A DNA stretch of 64,000 nucleotides from Nocardioides sp. (GTDB lineage: Bacteria > Actinomycetota > Actinomycetes > Propionibacteriales > Nocardioidaceae), in NCBI GenBank assembly GCA_002729525.1, contig PBYI01000034.1, positions 81,854 through 145,853 on the forward strand, read 5' to 3'. The notes under the pieces are model-generated. The model made no database searches. It worked only from the letters and a program-made list of their open reading frames with translations, and was not told the origin of the DNA. Within the stretch, counting starts at the first letter, position 1, and each line of letters starts with the position of its first letter. Positions 1-7,726 of the stretch are shown piece by piece. The translations under genes were made by a program, and so were the position numbers.

Positions 1-668
1 GCGTCCTCCGCCTCCGCCAGCGCCTCCTCGGCCTCCGCGCGGGCCCTCGCGTCCGCCTCCGGGTCCGGTACGACGTGCAGCTGCGGCGGTGCGGGCTGGG
101 TCTCCTCGACGGCCGTGGCGACGAACCCCAGCGCGCCGGGGACCGCGACCGCCGCCGCGACGTCCACGTCGTCGACGCCGGTCGTCTCGAGCGCGGCGAC
201 CAGCAGACCACTGCGCACGGCGCGGGCGCAGTCCTCGGAGATCATCGCGGCGGTGAGGGTGGCCTCGACCTGGCCGGCGACGGCCTCGGTCACCTTCACC
301 CCGGCCTCGCGGGCCAGCGACCGGGCCTGCTGGGTGACGGCGGCGGTGAGCTGGCGGCGCTGGCGGGTCAGCGCCCGCAGCTCGCCGGCGTCCATGCCCT
401 CCTGCGCGGCGCGCAGGGCGGCGCCGACGTCGAGGACCTGCTGCACCCGGTCGCCCTCGCGCCGGGCGAGGAGGTTGACCACCCAGGCGGCCAGCGACGG
501 CTTGCGGAGCCGCTTGACCTCCGGGGCGAGGTCGGTGCCCTTGAGCTCCTTGGCCCGGGCGTCGCGGGCGGGGGTGAACTCCCCCAGCGGCAGCGCGTAG
601 AGCCGGTCTGCCTCCGCGAGCAGGTCCGGCCCCGCCTGCGACTCGTCCTGCTCCGCGTCCCGTGCCAC
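1..668 (-). CDS. Conserved hypothetical protein (3' end outside window)
   Basis: An open frame runs on the minus strand from a GTG at 668 to the window edge, about 222 codons, so the C-terminus is missing. The visible part is mostly helical. A block near residues 52-70 (KRLRKPSLAAWVVNLLARR) looks conserved, a central stretch is rich in Arg, Gln and Ala, and the last visible residues (AEAEEALAEAEDA) look like the start of a coiled coil. I see no signal peptide, membrane segment or catalytic motif. The start lies one base after the stop of the flavin-reductase-like gene, which suggests translational coupling. From memory this resembles a conserved actinobacterial family of unknown function; I do not assign a role. 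Confidence 0.7.
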   Translation of the reverse strand, partial: MARDAEQDESQAGPDLLAEADRLYALPLGEFTPARDARAKELKGTDLAPEVKRLRKPSLAAWVVNLLARREGDRVQQVLDVGAALRAAQEGMDAGELRALTRQRRQLTAAVTQQARSLAREAGVKVTEAVAGQVEATLTAAMISEDCARAVRSGLLVAALETTGVDDVDVAAAVAVPGALGFVATAVEETQPAPPQLHVVPDPEADARARAEAEEALAEAED

Positions 669-669
669 G

Positions 670-1191
670 TCAGCCCTCGATCGTCCGGTAGCGACCGCGC
701 CGGTGCAGCAGCGGCGCCTCGTCGCCGTCGTCGCCAGGGGCGACCTCGACGTCCTCGACCATGGCCGTCACCAGCAGGGACCAGCCGACCTCGGCGGTCG
801 ACTCCACCGCGACGCGGGCGACGGCCGTCGCGTCGACCAGGCGGGGACCGTGGACGTCGTCGGTGAACGTGCCGGCCCGGAACGGCCCGCCCGGTGACGG
901 TGCGACGCCTGCGAAGGCGTCGGCGAGGTCGCGATGGCGCCAGGCGAGCACGTGGACGACCGCCCGACCGGTGTCGTCCAACGTGTCCGCCAGGTCCGAG
1001 TCGGGGTCGACGAGCGCGAGGAGCCGGTCGGGCTCACCGCGAGCGAGCACCACCGAGCTGACGGTGAGACCGGCTCGCGCGGCGCCGGAGCCCGCCGTCC
1101 ACAGGGTCACCGCGCCGCCGAGTCGCCCTCGGAAGCGGCGCGCCGGGTCGGGCTCGGCGTCGGCGAACGGGTGGGTGTCATGGATGGTCAC
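670..1191 (-). CDS. Flavin reductase-like (FMN-binding) domain protein
   Basis: This 173-residue protein has the size and pattern of the flavin reductase-like FMN-binding split-barrel family. The N-terminal part reads AVTLWTAGSGAARAGLTVSSVVLARGEPDRLLALVD, in the order of that family: substrate entry, a hydroxyl-rich FMN loop (GLTVSS), then a beta strand. It probably binds FMN and either supplies reduced flavin or acts as a small oxidoreductase; the substrate cannot be read. The start is a GTG at 1191. It lies 49 bases downstream of plsC on the same strand and directly precedes the partial gene at the window edge. The function beyond flavin binding is inference. Confidence 0.72.
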   Translation of the reverse strand: MTIHDTHPFADAEPDPARRFRGRLGGAVTLWTAGSGAARAGLTVSSVVLARGEPDRLLALVDPDSDLADTLDDTGRAVVHVLAWRHRDLADAFAGVAPSPGGPFRAGTFTDDVHGPRLVDATAVARVAVESTAEVGWSLLVTAMVEDVEVAPGDDGDEAPLLHRRGRYRTIEG

Positions 1192-1240
1192 CGTGGGCTC
1201 CCGGACGGCGCTCCGTGCTGGGCGGGCGGGGCGGACGGCC

Positions 1241-1972
1241 TCAGGAGGCCCGGCGCTGCTCGGAGGCGGACTCGGCCTTGGCCTGTGCCTCGGCCTTCTT
1301 CGCGTCCTCCTTGGCCTTCGTCGCGTAGACGTCGACGTACTCCTGGCCGGACAGCCGCATGATCTCGTACATGATCTCGTCGGTGATGGAGCGGAGGATG
1401 TAGCGGTCGTTCTCCATCCCCTCGTAGCGGGAGAAGTCCAGCGGCTTGCCGAAGCGCACGACCGGGCGGGTGAACGAGCCGAAGGTCTTGCCCGGGGGCG
1501 CGACGACGTCGGTGCCGACCACCGCGGTCGGGATGACCGGGACGCCGGTCTCCAGCGCGAGCCGCGCGACGCCGGTCTTGCCTCGGTAGAGCCGCCCGTC
1601 GTGCGAGCGCGTGCCCTCGGGGTAGATCCCGAAGAGCTCTCCGCGACCGAGCACGCCCTTGGCCGAGATGAGCGCGCCCTCGGCCGCGTTGGCCCCCGAC
1701 CGGTCGATCGGGATCTGGCCGGAGCCGGAGAAGAAGGTCTTCTGGAGCCAGCCCTTGAGGCCCGGACCGGTGAAGTACTCCGCCTTCGCCACGAAGCTGA
1801 CGCGGCGCGGCAGGATCAGCGGCATGAAGAGCCAGTCGGCGTACGACAGGTGATTGCTGGCGAGGATCGCCGGGCCGGTCTCCGGCACGTGCTCGACGCC
1901 GTCGGCGTGCGGGCGGAACACGATCCGCAGCAGCGGACCCAGCGCGACCAGCTTGAGGAACCAGTAGAACAC
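1241..1972 (-). CDS. plsC: 1-acylglycerol-3-phosphate O-acyltransferase (PlsC family)
   Basis: This is a 243-residue membrane-associated acyltransferase of the PlsC/LPLAT family, expected to acylate lysophosphatidic acid in phospholipid synthesis. Block I is NHLSYAD (residues 40-46), which gives the HX4D catalytic pair His41/Asp46. Block III is YPEGTRS (117-123), the phosphate-binding motif. A hydrophobic segment near residues 4-19 would anchor it to the membrane. The C-terminal 30 residues are an Ala/Lys/Glu-rich charged tail, common in actinobacterial homologues. A strong AAGGAGG-type ribosome site lies before the GTG start. Its position near the ArsA-like operon and an acyl-CoA ligase matches the order recalled for Rv2182c in M. 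tuberculosis. The exact acyl acceptor is unproved. Confidence 0.9.
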   Translation of the reverse strand: MFYWFLKLVALGPLLRIVFRPHADGVEHVPETGPAILASNHLSYADWLFMPLILPRRVSFVAKAEYFTGPGLKGWLQKTFFSGSGQIPIDRSGANAAEGALISAKGVLGRGELFGIYPEGTRSHDGRLYRGKTGVARLALETGVPVIPTAVVGTDVVAPPGKTFGSFTRPVVRFGKPLDFSRYEGMENDRYILRSITDEIMYEIMRLSGQEYVDVYATKAKEDAKKAEAQAKAESASEQRRAS

Positions 1973-2051
1973 CCGGCGCCTCCTCCTTCTCCCGAGAACG
2001 ACTCACGGAGCCCTGGCGACCCCGCGGAGCACACTAGGGCATCAGCACTGC

Positions 2052-2798
2052 TCACGCTCCCTCCGCAGCGCCCGCCGGCACCCCGGCCACGAAGGTGTGC
2101 CCGACCTCGTAGCGCAGCCGCCGGTAGACGGCCAGCGCCGGACCGTTCTCGACGAACACCCCGAGCGACGCCAGGCCGGACGCCCCGGCCTGCGCCCGGG
2201 CCGTGAGCCGCGCCGACACGGCGCCGCCGAGCCCCTCGCCGGCCCGCGCCGGAAACACCGAGACACCGCGCAGGTAGCCCGTCCCGTCGTCCTGCCGCAC
2301 CACGCACCCGACCGCCAGGATCCCCTTCTCGTCGCGGACCGCCGACCAGCCCTCGACGCCGTCGGTCCCGGGGCGCGCGAAGGTGCCCGGGTAGGCCTCG
2401 TCGAGGAACGCCGACACCTCCGTGTCGTCGTCCGGCCCGAGGTCGACCACGGGATGCCGCGGCGCCGGCGGCGCCTCCCGCGTGCTCATCCAGTGCCAGG
2501 TGCGCGACCGCACCGGCCGCCACGGAGCGGGCACCGCCTCGCGGGCGCGCTCCTCCACCAGCACCCGGTGCGGCACGCCGTGCTGGGCGGCCACCGCGGC
2601 GGCGAGCGGGCCGAGGGCGTCGGTGTCGCCGAGGAGCCACAGCGCGAGGCCGCCGTCCCACGGGCGCCGCTGCTGCACGACGTACGCCGTCGCGTCGTCG
2701 GAGACCCAGGCCCGCAGCCCCTCGCGGTGCTGGAGCTGGTGGCGCACGACCGGGAGCGTGCTGGTCGCGGCCAGGGTGGCGACGTCGGTCTCGTGCAC
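2052..2798 (-). CDS. GNAT-family N-acetyltransferase (FR47-like)
   Basis: This 248-residue protein has a divergent N-terminal half and a C-terminal GNAT fold of the FR47 type. The acetyl-CoA pyrophosphate loop is visible as VFPARAGEGLG, followed by NGPALAVYRRLRY, the usual helix and Tyr of motif B. It should transfer an acyl group from acyl-CoA to an unknown amine. The GTG at 2798 was chosen because a -10-like GATACT (2806-2811) ends seven bases upstream, which fits a leaderless transcript. The frame stays open far upstream, antisense to the esterase, but that extension is a shadow. It is divergent from the esterase at 2871. Confidence 0.75.
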   Translation of the reverse strand: MHETDVATLAATSTLPVVRHQLQHREGLRAWVSDDATAYVVQQRRPWDGGLALWLLGDTDALGPLAAAVAAQHGVPHRVLVEERAREAVPAPWRPVRSRTWHWMSTREAPPAPRHPVVDLGPDDDTEVSAFLDEAYPGTFARPGTDGVEGWSAVRDEKGILAVGCVVRQDDGTGYLRGVSVFPARAGEGLGGAVSARLTARAQAGASGLASLGVFVENGPALAVYRRLRYEVGHTFVAGVPAGAAEGA

Positions 2799-2805
2799 GG
2801 GCCCG

Positions 2806-2863
2806 AGTATCCAGGTGAGTGGTCCGGACCCAGGTGTCCAGCCGACGCGCGACCCGGCATGAT
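2806..2863. promoter_or_regulatory. Divergent leaderless promoter pair (GNAT / esterase)
   Basis: The minus strand has a -10-like GATACT at 2811-2806, seven bases before the GTG at 2798. The plus strand has CATGAT at 2858-2863, seven bases before the ATG at 2871. Both gaps place the predicted transcript start on or next to the start codon. No clear -35 hexamers are seen. This is read from sequence and not mapped. Confidence 0.5.
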
Positions 2864-2870
2864 CGGGCGC

Positions 2871-3650
2871 ATGAGCGAGGTGTCGCACGAGCCGCTGACG
2901 ATCGAGGCACGTCCGGAGCTGCTGGGCGGGCGCCGGATCGGCGTGCTGCTGAGCCACGGCTTCACCGGCTCGCCGGCGTCGATCCGTCCGTGGGGCCGCC
3001 ACCTCGGCGACCTGGGGTACGGCGTGGCGGTGCCGCGTCTGCCGGGTCACGGCACCACGTGGCAGGAACTCAACACCTGCCGCTGGGACGACTGGTACGG
3101 CGAGGTCCTGCGCGCGTTCGACCAGCTCTGCCTCGACCACGACGCCGTGGTCGTCGGCGGGCTGTCGATGGGCGGCTCGCTGGCGCTGCGGGTGGCCGAG
3201 GAGCACCCGGATCGGGTCGCCGGTGTCGTCGTGGTCAACCCCGCGCTGGCGACCAAGCGCCTCGACGTGCTGGCCCTGCCGGTGCTCAAGCACCTGGTCG
3301 GGTCGTTCCCGGCGATCGGCGACGACATCAAGGCCGAGGGCGTCACGGAGGGCGCCTACACCCGCACGCCGCTCAAGGCGATCCACTCGTTCATGAAGCA
3401 GTGGCCGACGATCCTCGCGGACCTGCCGCGACTCACCGCCCCCCTGCTCTACCTGCGCTCGACCGACGACCACGTCGTCGACGACGCGACCCACCCGCTG
3501 GTGCTCGAGCGCACCGGCTCCAGCGACGTCTCGTTCGTCGAGCTCGAGAACAGCTACCACGTCGCCACCCTCGACCTCGACGCCCCGACGATCTTCGACC
3601 TGTCCGCGGCGTTCGCGGCCCGGGTGGGCGGCGCCCTCGCGGTGGACTGA
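2871..3650 (+). CDS. Alpha/beta-hydrolase, carboxylesterase/monoacylglycerol lipase type
   Basis: This 259-residue alpha/beta hydrolase resembles Est30-like carboxylesterases. The oxyanion region is LLSHGFTGSPAS near residue 24, the nucleophile elbow is GGLSMGG, the catalytic Asp lies in STDDHVVD, and the catalytic His in SYHVATLD, in the order expected for the Ser-Asp-His triad. It has no signal peptide, so it is probably cytosolic and cleaves short- or medium-chain esters or monoglycerides. An in-frame ATG exists at 2859, but 2871 is preferred because the upstream ATG lies inside the -10-like CATGAT. The small membrane-protein gene follows 27 bases later. The natural substrate is unknown. 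Confidence 0.88.
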   Translation: MSEVSHEPLTIEARPELLGGRRIGVLLSHGFTGSPASIRPWGRHLGDLGYGVAVPRLPGHGTTWQELNTCRWDDWYGEVLRAFDQLCLDHDAVVVGGLSMGGSLALRVAEEHPDRVAGVVVVNPALATKRLDVLALPVLKHLVGSFPAIGDDIKAEGVTEGAYTRTPLKAIHSFMKQWPTILADLPRLTAPLLYLRSTDDHVVDDATHPLVLERTGSSDVSFVELENSYHVATLDLDAPTIFDLSAAFAARVGGALAVD

Positions 3651-3677
3651 CGCCGTACGGCGGGTAGCCTCGCGAGC

Positions 3678-4184
3678 GTGACGTCGAACGACGACGAGGC
3701 CTGGCGGGCGATCGTCGACAACTACGGCGAGCGCGCGCGTCTCGACCCCGACGACGAGGTGCACCGCCGCCCGGTCGCCGGCGACCGCCGTCCCGACGAG
3801 CCCGACCGGCCGGGCGACGACTCCTCGACGTACGACGACCAAGCCGCGGCCGCGCCGCAGGGCGACGAGTCGTGGCGCCACGAGCCCGACGTGGACCCGT
3901 TCGCCTCTCTGCACGCAGCGCAGGACGCGGACGCGCAGGACGACGAGGCGTTCGTCCCACCGGAGCCGCCGCCGGTGCCCGAGACGACCTGGGACCGGCG
4001 CGCCGCGTGGTTCGGTGTCATCGGTGGCCCGGCGCTGCTGCTGCTCGCCCTGGTGACCGGGATCGACCTGCCGCAGTGGTTCGCGGTGCTGCTGGTGCTC
4101 GGCTTCGTGGGTGGCTTCGTCTACCTGGTGGCGCGGATGCCGCGCGAGCCGCGGGACCCGTTCGACGACGGCGCACGCATCTGA
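3678..4184 (+). CDS. Hypothetical membrane protein, acidic N-terminus
   Basis: This 168-residue protein of unknown function has an acidic, Pro-rich N-terminal 110 residues, apparently disordered and cytosolic. Two transmembrane helices follow (AAWFGVIGGPALLLLALVTG and WFAVLLVLGFVGGFVYLVA), then a short charged tail. A TAGCCT hexamer at 3665-3670 sits seven bases before the GTG at 3678, as in other leaderless genes here, so it may have its own promoter despite following the esterase closely. Its last 64 bases overlap the convergent ROK kinase gene. The gene pair with an esterase may be lineage-conserved; no function is assigned. Confidence 0.75.
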   Translation: MTSNDDEAWRAIVDNYGERARLDPDDEVHRRPVAGDRRPDEPDRPGDDSSTYDDQAAAAPQGDESWRHEPDVDPFASLHAAQDADAQDDEAFVPPEPPPVPETTWDRRAAWFGVIGGPALLLLALVTGIDLPQWFAVLLVLGFVGGFVYLVARMPREPRDPFDDGARI

Positions 4185-5137
4185 GCCCCACCGGGGGCTG
4201 AGGCTTCCTCGGCCAGCAGCGCGGCGCCGACCAGACCGGCGTCGGCACCGAGCCCGACCCGCACCGGCGGCAGCACCCGGTGGTCGGCGCCGACGAGGTG
4301 GCGGGCGAGCGCGGCGCGGGCCGGGTCGAGCAGGCGGTCCCCCGCGGCCGATACGCCTCCGCCCACGACGACCACCTCGGGGTCGAAGGCGGCGACCAGC
4401 GCGGCCAGCCCGCGGCCGAGCGACTCGCCCACGGACGCGAACGCCTGGCGCGCGACGAGGTCGCCGTCCTCGGCGGCGTCGGTAACCTGCGGACCGGTGA
4501 GCCGCTCGGGACGACCGCCGCACAGGTCGGTCAGCATCGTGGGCTCGACGCCCACCCGGGCCCGGGCGAAACGCAGCAGCGCGTTGCCGGAGCAGTACTG
4601 CTCCCAGCAGCCGGACCGACCGCACTCGCAGCCACGACCGTCGGGGACGACCTGCATGTGCCCGAACTCCCCGGCCATGCCCTGCGCGCCGCGCAGGACG
4701 TGGCCGTCGAGCACGAGCGCTCCGCCGATCCCGGTGCCGAGGGTCAGCACGAGCGCCGACGTCGCTCCGCGGGCAGCACCGAGCCGGGACTCCGCGACCG
4801 CGGCGCAGTTGGCGTCGTTGTCGAGGACCACCCGGACCCCCCAGCGGTCCTCCAGCCGGGCGCGCACCGGCTCGCCCGCCCAGGGCAGGTGCGGGGCGAA
4901 CATGACCCGCTCTCGATCGACGTCGACGAAGCCGGCGGCGGCCAGGCCGACCGCGTCCGGCGTACGCCCGTCGGCGACCTCGGCCACCGCCTCGGTGAGG
5001 GCGTCCTCGACCATGCCGGGCGAGACCCGTCGACCCGGTGTGCTGCGCAGGGCGGTCCGGACGACGCGCCCGTCGGCGTCCAGGACGCCGGCGAGCACCT
5101 TGGTGCCGCCGACGTCGACCCCGACGTGGAGACTCAC
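4121..5137 (-). CDS. ROK-family sugar kinase (first of tandem pair)
   Basis: This 338-residue ROK-family protein is probably a glucokinase-like hexose or amino-sugar kinase. DVGGTK (8-13) is the phosphate-binding loop, and Asp108 within DNDAN is the catalytic base. GEFGHM (157-161) and the Cys-rich CECGRSGC motif (170-177) form the ROK zinc site. LTLGTGIGGAL is the second phosphate motif. There is no DNA-binding domain, so it is an enzyme and not a ROK repressor. Its ATG overlaps the stop of the preceding ROK gene by 4 bases. The last 25 residues (rich in Gly, Ser and Arg) lie beyond the fold and overlap the convergent membrane-protein gene. The sugar is unknown. Confidence 0.87.
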   Translation of the reverse strand: MSLHVGVDVGGTKVLAGVLDADGRVVRTALRSTPGRRVSPGMVEDALTEAVAEVADGRTPDAVGLAAAGFVDVDRERVMFAPHLPWAGEPVRARLEDRWGVRVVLDNDANCAAVAESRLGAARGATSALVLTLGTGIGGALVLDGHVLRGAQGMAGEFGHMQVVPDGRGCECGRSGCWEQYCSGNALLRFARARVGVEPTMLTDLCGGRPERLTGPQVTDAAEDGDLVARQAFASVGESLGRGLAALVAAFDPEVVVVGGGVSAAGDRLLDPARAALARHLVGADHRVLPPVRVGLGADAGLVGAALLAEEASAPGGAQMRAPSSNGSRGSRGIRATR

Positions 5138-6072
5138 CGTCGCGCGAGGTCGCCGGCGCCGACGACGCCGGCGTCGTTGCCGAGGGTCGCTCGTCGGATC
5201 TCCATCGCGGGGCGGTGCCCGCGACCGGTCAGCTCGCGGGCGAAGGCCTCCCGGGCGGGCTCGAGCAGCAGGTCGCCGGCCTCGCTGACGCCGCCGCCGA
5301 CGACGGTGACGCTCGGGTCGAGGACCGCGGCGAGCGAGGCCAGCGCCTCACCGAGCCAGCGCCCGACCTCGGCCAGGCGGTCGACCGCGAACGGGTCACC
5401 GTCGCGGGCGGCCCGCGTCACCAGCGGGCCGTCGACGCGGGTGAGGTCGCCCCCGACCCGGTCGAGCAGCGCGGCGGCCTCGGGCCGGTCGGCCAGCTCC
5501 CGGGTGCGCTTCACCAGGGCCGAGCCGCTGGCGTACTGCTCCAGGCAGCCGAGGTTGCCGCAGCCGCACAGCCGGCCCTCCGGCACGACCCGGAGGTGGC
5601 CGATCTCGCCGGCGGCGCCGAAGCCGCCGCGGTAGAGGTGACCCCCGAGGACGAGACCGCCGCCGACACCGGTGCCGACGGTGACCATGAGCATGTCGTC
5701 GACGTCCTTGCCCGCGCCGAACGCGAACTCGCCCCAGGCTGCGGCGTTGGCGTCGTTCTCGACGACGACGGGCAGCTCGACCCGCTTCTCGACGACGTCG
5801 CGGAGGTCCTCGTCGCGCCAGGCGATGTTCGGCGCGAACATCACGACCGCGCGACCGGCGTCGATGTAGCCGGCGGCGCCGATGCCGACCCGGGTCACCG
5901 GGTGCTGGGCGCCGAGCGAGCCCACCAGGCCGGTGATCGCGGTGACGATGGCGTCGGTGTCGGTGGCCGGTGACTCCACCCGCTCGTGGGCGACGATGGT
6001 GCCGTCCTCGTCGACGACGGCACCGGCGATCTTGGTGCCGCCGATGTCGATGCCGCAGGTGAGGTCGCTCAC
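5134..6072 (-). CDS. ROK-family glucokinase (second of tandem pair)
   Basis: This 312-residue ROK kinase has the same layout as its neighbour: DIGGTK (9-14), catalytic Asp107 in ENDAN, GEIGHL around His159, and the zinc motif CGCGNLGC (169-176). It has the length and motifs of actinobacterial polyphosphate/ATP glucokinase-like proteins. GTG at 6072 was chosen because it gives a 4-base overlap with the stop of the CxxC-protein gene; the open frame further upstream is antisense-like noise. The two adjacent kinases share the fold and order of motifs but differ clearly in sequence, so this is an old tandem duplication or a pair with different substrates. Confidence 0.88.
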   Translation of the reverse strand: MSDLTCGIDIGGTKIAGAVVDEDGTIVAHERVESPATDTDAIVTAITGLVGSLGAQHPVTRVGIGAAGYIDAGRAVVMFAPNIAWRDEDLRDVVEKRVELPVVVENDANAAAWGEFAFGAGKDVDDMLMVTVGTGVGGGLVLGGHLYRGGFGAAGEIGHLRVVPEGRLCGCGNLGCLEQYASGSALVKRTRELADRPEAAALLDRVGGDLTRVDGPLVTRAARDGDPFAVDRLAEVGRWLGEALASLAAVLDPSVTVVGGGVSEAGDLLLEPAREAFARELTGRGHRPAMEIRRATLGNDAGVVGAGDLARR

Positions 6073-6533
6073 CAGTCCTCCTCGCCGTCGTCCTCCTGGT
6101 CGGCGTCGTCGCCGTCCAGGTCGATGTGCTGCAGCCCGCCCTGGTCCCGGGCGCCGGCCCCGGACCCCGGGGGCGGGACGGTCTCGAGGATCCCGGCGAC
6201 GGCCTGGAGCAGCGAGGACGCCGCCGTGGCGAGGTGCGCACGGATCTCCGGGCTGGTCTCGCGGATGACGTGCACGGTGCGGCAGATCGGGCAGTAGCGG
6301 CACTCGGCGGCGCCGGTGGCGAGGTGGTCGTCGACCTCCTTGGCCGTGCGGGCCGCGGTGTCGGCGAGGTGGCCGACACCGTCGGCGAGCCCGGCTCCGA
6401 GGCCGTCGCCCTGGTCGCGGGCCCAGTCGGCAAGCGCGCCGAAGAGCTTCGCGGCCTCCTCGCCGACGCTGCCGACAGGCTCCTGGTCGGGCGACCCGGG
6501 TGCGGGACCGGCGCCCGGCGGCTGGTCGCTCAT
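6069..6533 (-). CDS. Conserved hypothetical protein with CxxC motif
   Basis: This 154-residue acidic soluble protein has an N-terminal Pro/Gly-rich stretch, a helical middle, and a C-terminal tail dense in Asp and Glu. The one striking feature is CRYCPIC near residues 78-84, three Cys spaced like half of a metal or redox site. I recognise no enzyme. It overlaps both neighbours by 4 bases (the ArsA-like gene upstream and the ROK gene downstream), so it must be translated with them. From memory a protein of this type sits beside the ArsA-like gene in several actinobacteria, which suggests a partner role. That role is inference. Confidence 0.75.
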   Translation of the reverse strand: MSDQPPGAGPAPGSPDQEPVGSVGEEAAKLFGALADWARDQGDGLGAGLADGVGHLADTAARTAKEVDDHLATGAAECRYCPICRTVHVIRETSPEIRAHLATAASSLLQAVAGILETVPPPGSGAGARDQGGLQHIDLDGDDADQEDDGEEDW

Positions 6534-7723
6534 CCGAGTCCCTCCTGTTGTACGGGTGCGGGCTCGCGGAAGCGCACCTGGAGCTCGCCACCCTCGACCC
6601 GGGCCCCGGCGACGCTGAAGCGGGAGAGGCCGGCCGGCAGCGTCAGCAGCCGTCGGTAGGAGCCGACCGTCAGGACGAGCTCGTCGCCGTTGCGGGCCAG
6701 GCCCACCTCGGCGCGGGTCACGAACGGCAGCGACAGGTGGAGCACGGCGCCCCGGGCGGTGCGGTCGACCCGGAACGGCCCGTCACCGCTGGGGCGCGCC
6801 AGGGCGTCGTCGTCGCCGTACAGCTCGCCGGCGAGGTCGCGGAGGGTGTCGACGCCGACCGGCTCCTCGGCGCGGTAATCCGAGCGCCACACGGGCAGTC
6901 CGGCGAAGGACTGGTCGACCTCGCGCAGCACCCCGGTCTGGGCCTCGACCCAGCGCGCGCGCCAGGCGTCGGCGTCGTCGGCCGGGAAGACCCGGTTGGC
7001 CACGACGCCGTCGACGCGGTAGCCGAACAGCGACAGGCTGGTGTAGCTGCGGCGCGCCTCGGCGAGCACGACGTTCTCCGGCGTGAGCACGATCCGCACG
7101 CTGGCGCCCGGTCCCGCCAGGATCCGGCGTACCTCGTCGAGCTCGCCGTGCAGCCGCTCCACGGCCTCGAACACGCTGCCCGCGGGCATGGGCACGCCGG
7201 CAGCGCGGGTGAGCACGGGCCGCAGCGCCTTCACCACGCGCTGCTGGGTCGGGAAGATCCGCTGCATGTACCAGCCGAGCGCCTCGGGCAGTGCCAGCAG
7301 ACGCAGCGTCTCGGCGGTGGGCGCGCAGTCGACCACGACGACGTCCCAGGCGCCCGACAGCACGTGCAGCCGGACCTCGAGCAGCGCGAGGACCTCCTCG
7401 GCCCCCGGGATGACAGTCAGCTCCTCGGCCGCCACGGGGTCGACGCCGACCACGTCGAGCACCGAGAGCAGATAGCGCTGGATCTCGGCCCAGGACTGCT
7501 CGAAGCGCAGCTGGGCGTCGACCTGCTGCACGAACAGCCGCTCGGCGACCTCGGTCGGCTCGGGGCCGACCGGCGTACCGAACGCGTCGGCCAGTGAGTG
7601 CGCCGGGTCGGTGGAGAGCACGAGCGTGCGGTGGCCCGCCGCGGCGGCGAGCGCGGCGGTGCCGGCGGCGACGGTGGACTTCCCGACGCCGCCCTTGCCC
7701 GTGAACAGCAGGATGCGGACCAT
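6530..7723 (-). CDS. ArsA/GET3-like ATPase
   Basis: This 397-residue protein is a single-unit ArsA-family ATPase. The deviant Walker A loop GKGGVGKST (9-17) starts the protein, followed by STDPAHSLADAFG, the family's switch I region, and VVVDCAPTAETLRLL, the switch II/Walker B area. The C-terminal 85 residues (from FRVDRTARGAVLHLSLPF) look like the ArsA HSP20-like domain of actinobacterial homologues. I see no Cys metal site for arsenite, so arsenic transport is unlikely; a GET3-like or assembly role is possible. It lies 3 bases after the SRPBCC gene and overlaps the CxxC gene by 4 bases. It appears to correspond to Rv2184c. Confidence 0.88.
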   Translation of the reverse strand: MVRILLFTGKGGVGKSTVAAGTAALAAAAGHRTLVLSTDPAHSLADAFGTPVGPEPTEVAERLFVQQVDAQLRFEQSWAEIQRYLLSVLDVVGVDPVAAEELTVIPGAEEVLALLEVRLHVLSGAWDVVVVDCAPTAETLRLLALPEALGWYMQRIFPTQQRVVKALRPVLTRAAGVPMPAGSVFEAVERLHGELDEVRRILAGPGASVRIVLTPENVVLAEARRSYTSLSLFGYRVDGVVANRVFPADDADAWRARWVEAQTGVLREVDQSFAGLPVWRSDYRAEEPVGVDTLRDLAGELYGDDDALARPSGDGPFRVDRTARGAVLHLSLPFVTRAEVGLARNGDELVLTVGSYRRLLTLPAGLSRFSVAGARVEGGELQVRFREPAPVQQEGLG

Positions 7724-7726
7724 GCG

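Noticed and set aside
2052..4625. 857-codon minus-strand open frame
   Set aside because: Only the last 248 codons look like a protein (GNAT). The rest is antisense to the esterase and small membrane-protein genes and rich in Arg, Gly and Ala with no motif, as expected of shadow frames at high G+C.
6530..7723. Arsenite-transport ATPase
   Set aside because: Single ATPase unit, no arsenite-binding Cys set, no arsB or arsR nearby; called ArsA-like in fold only.
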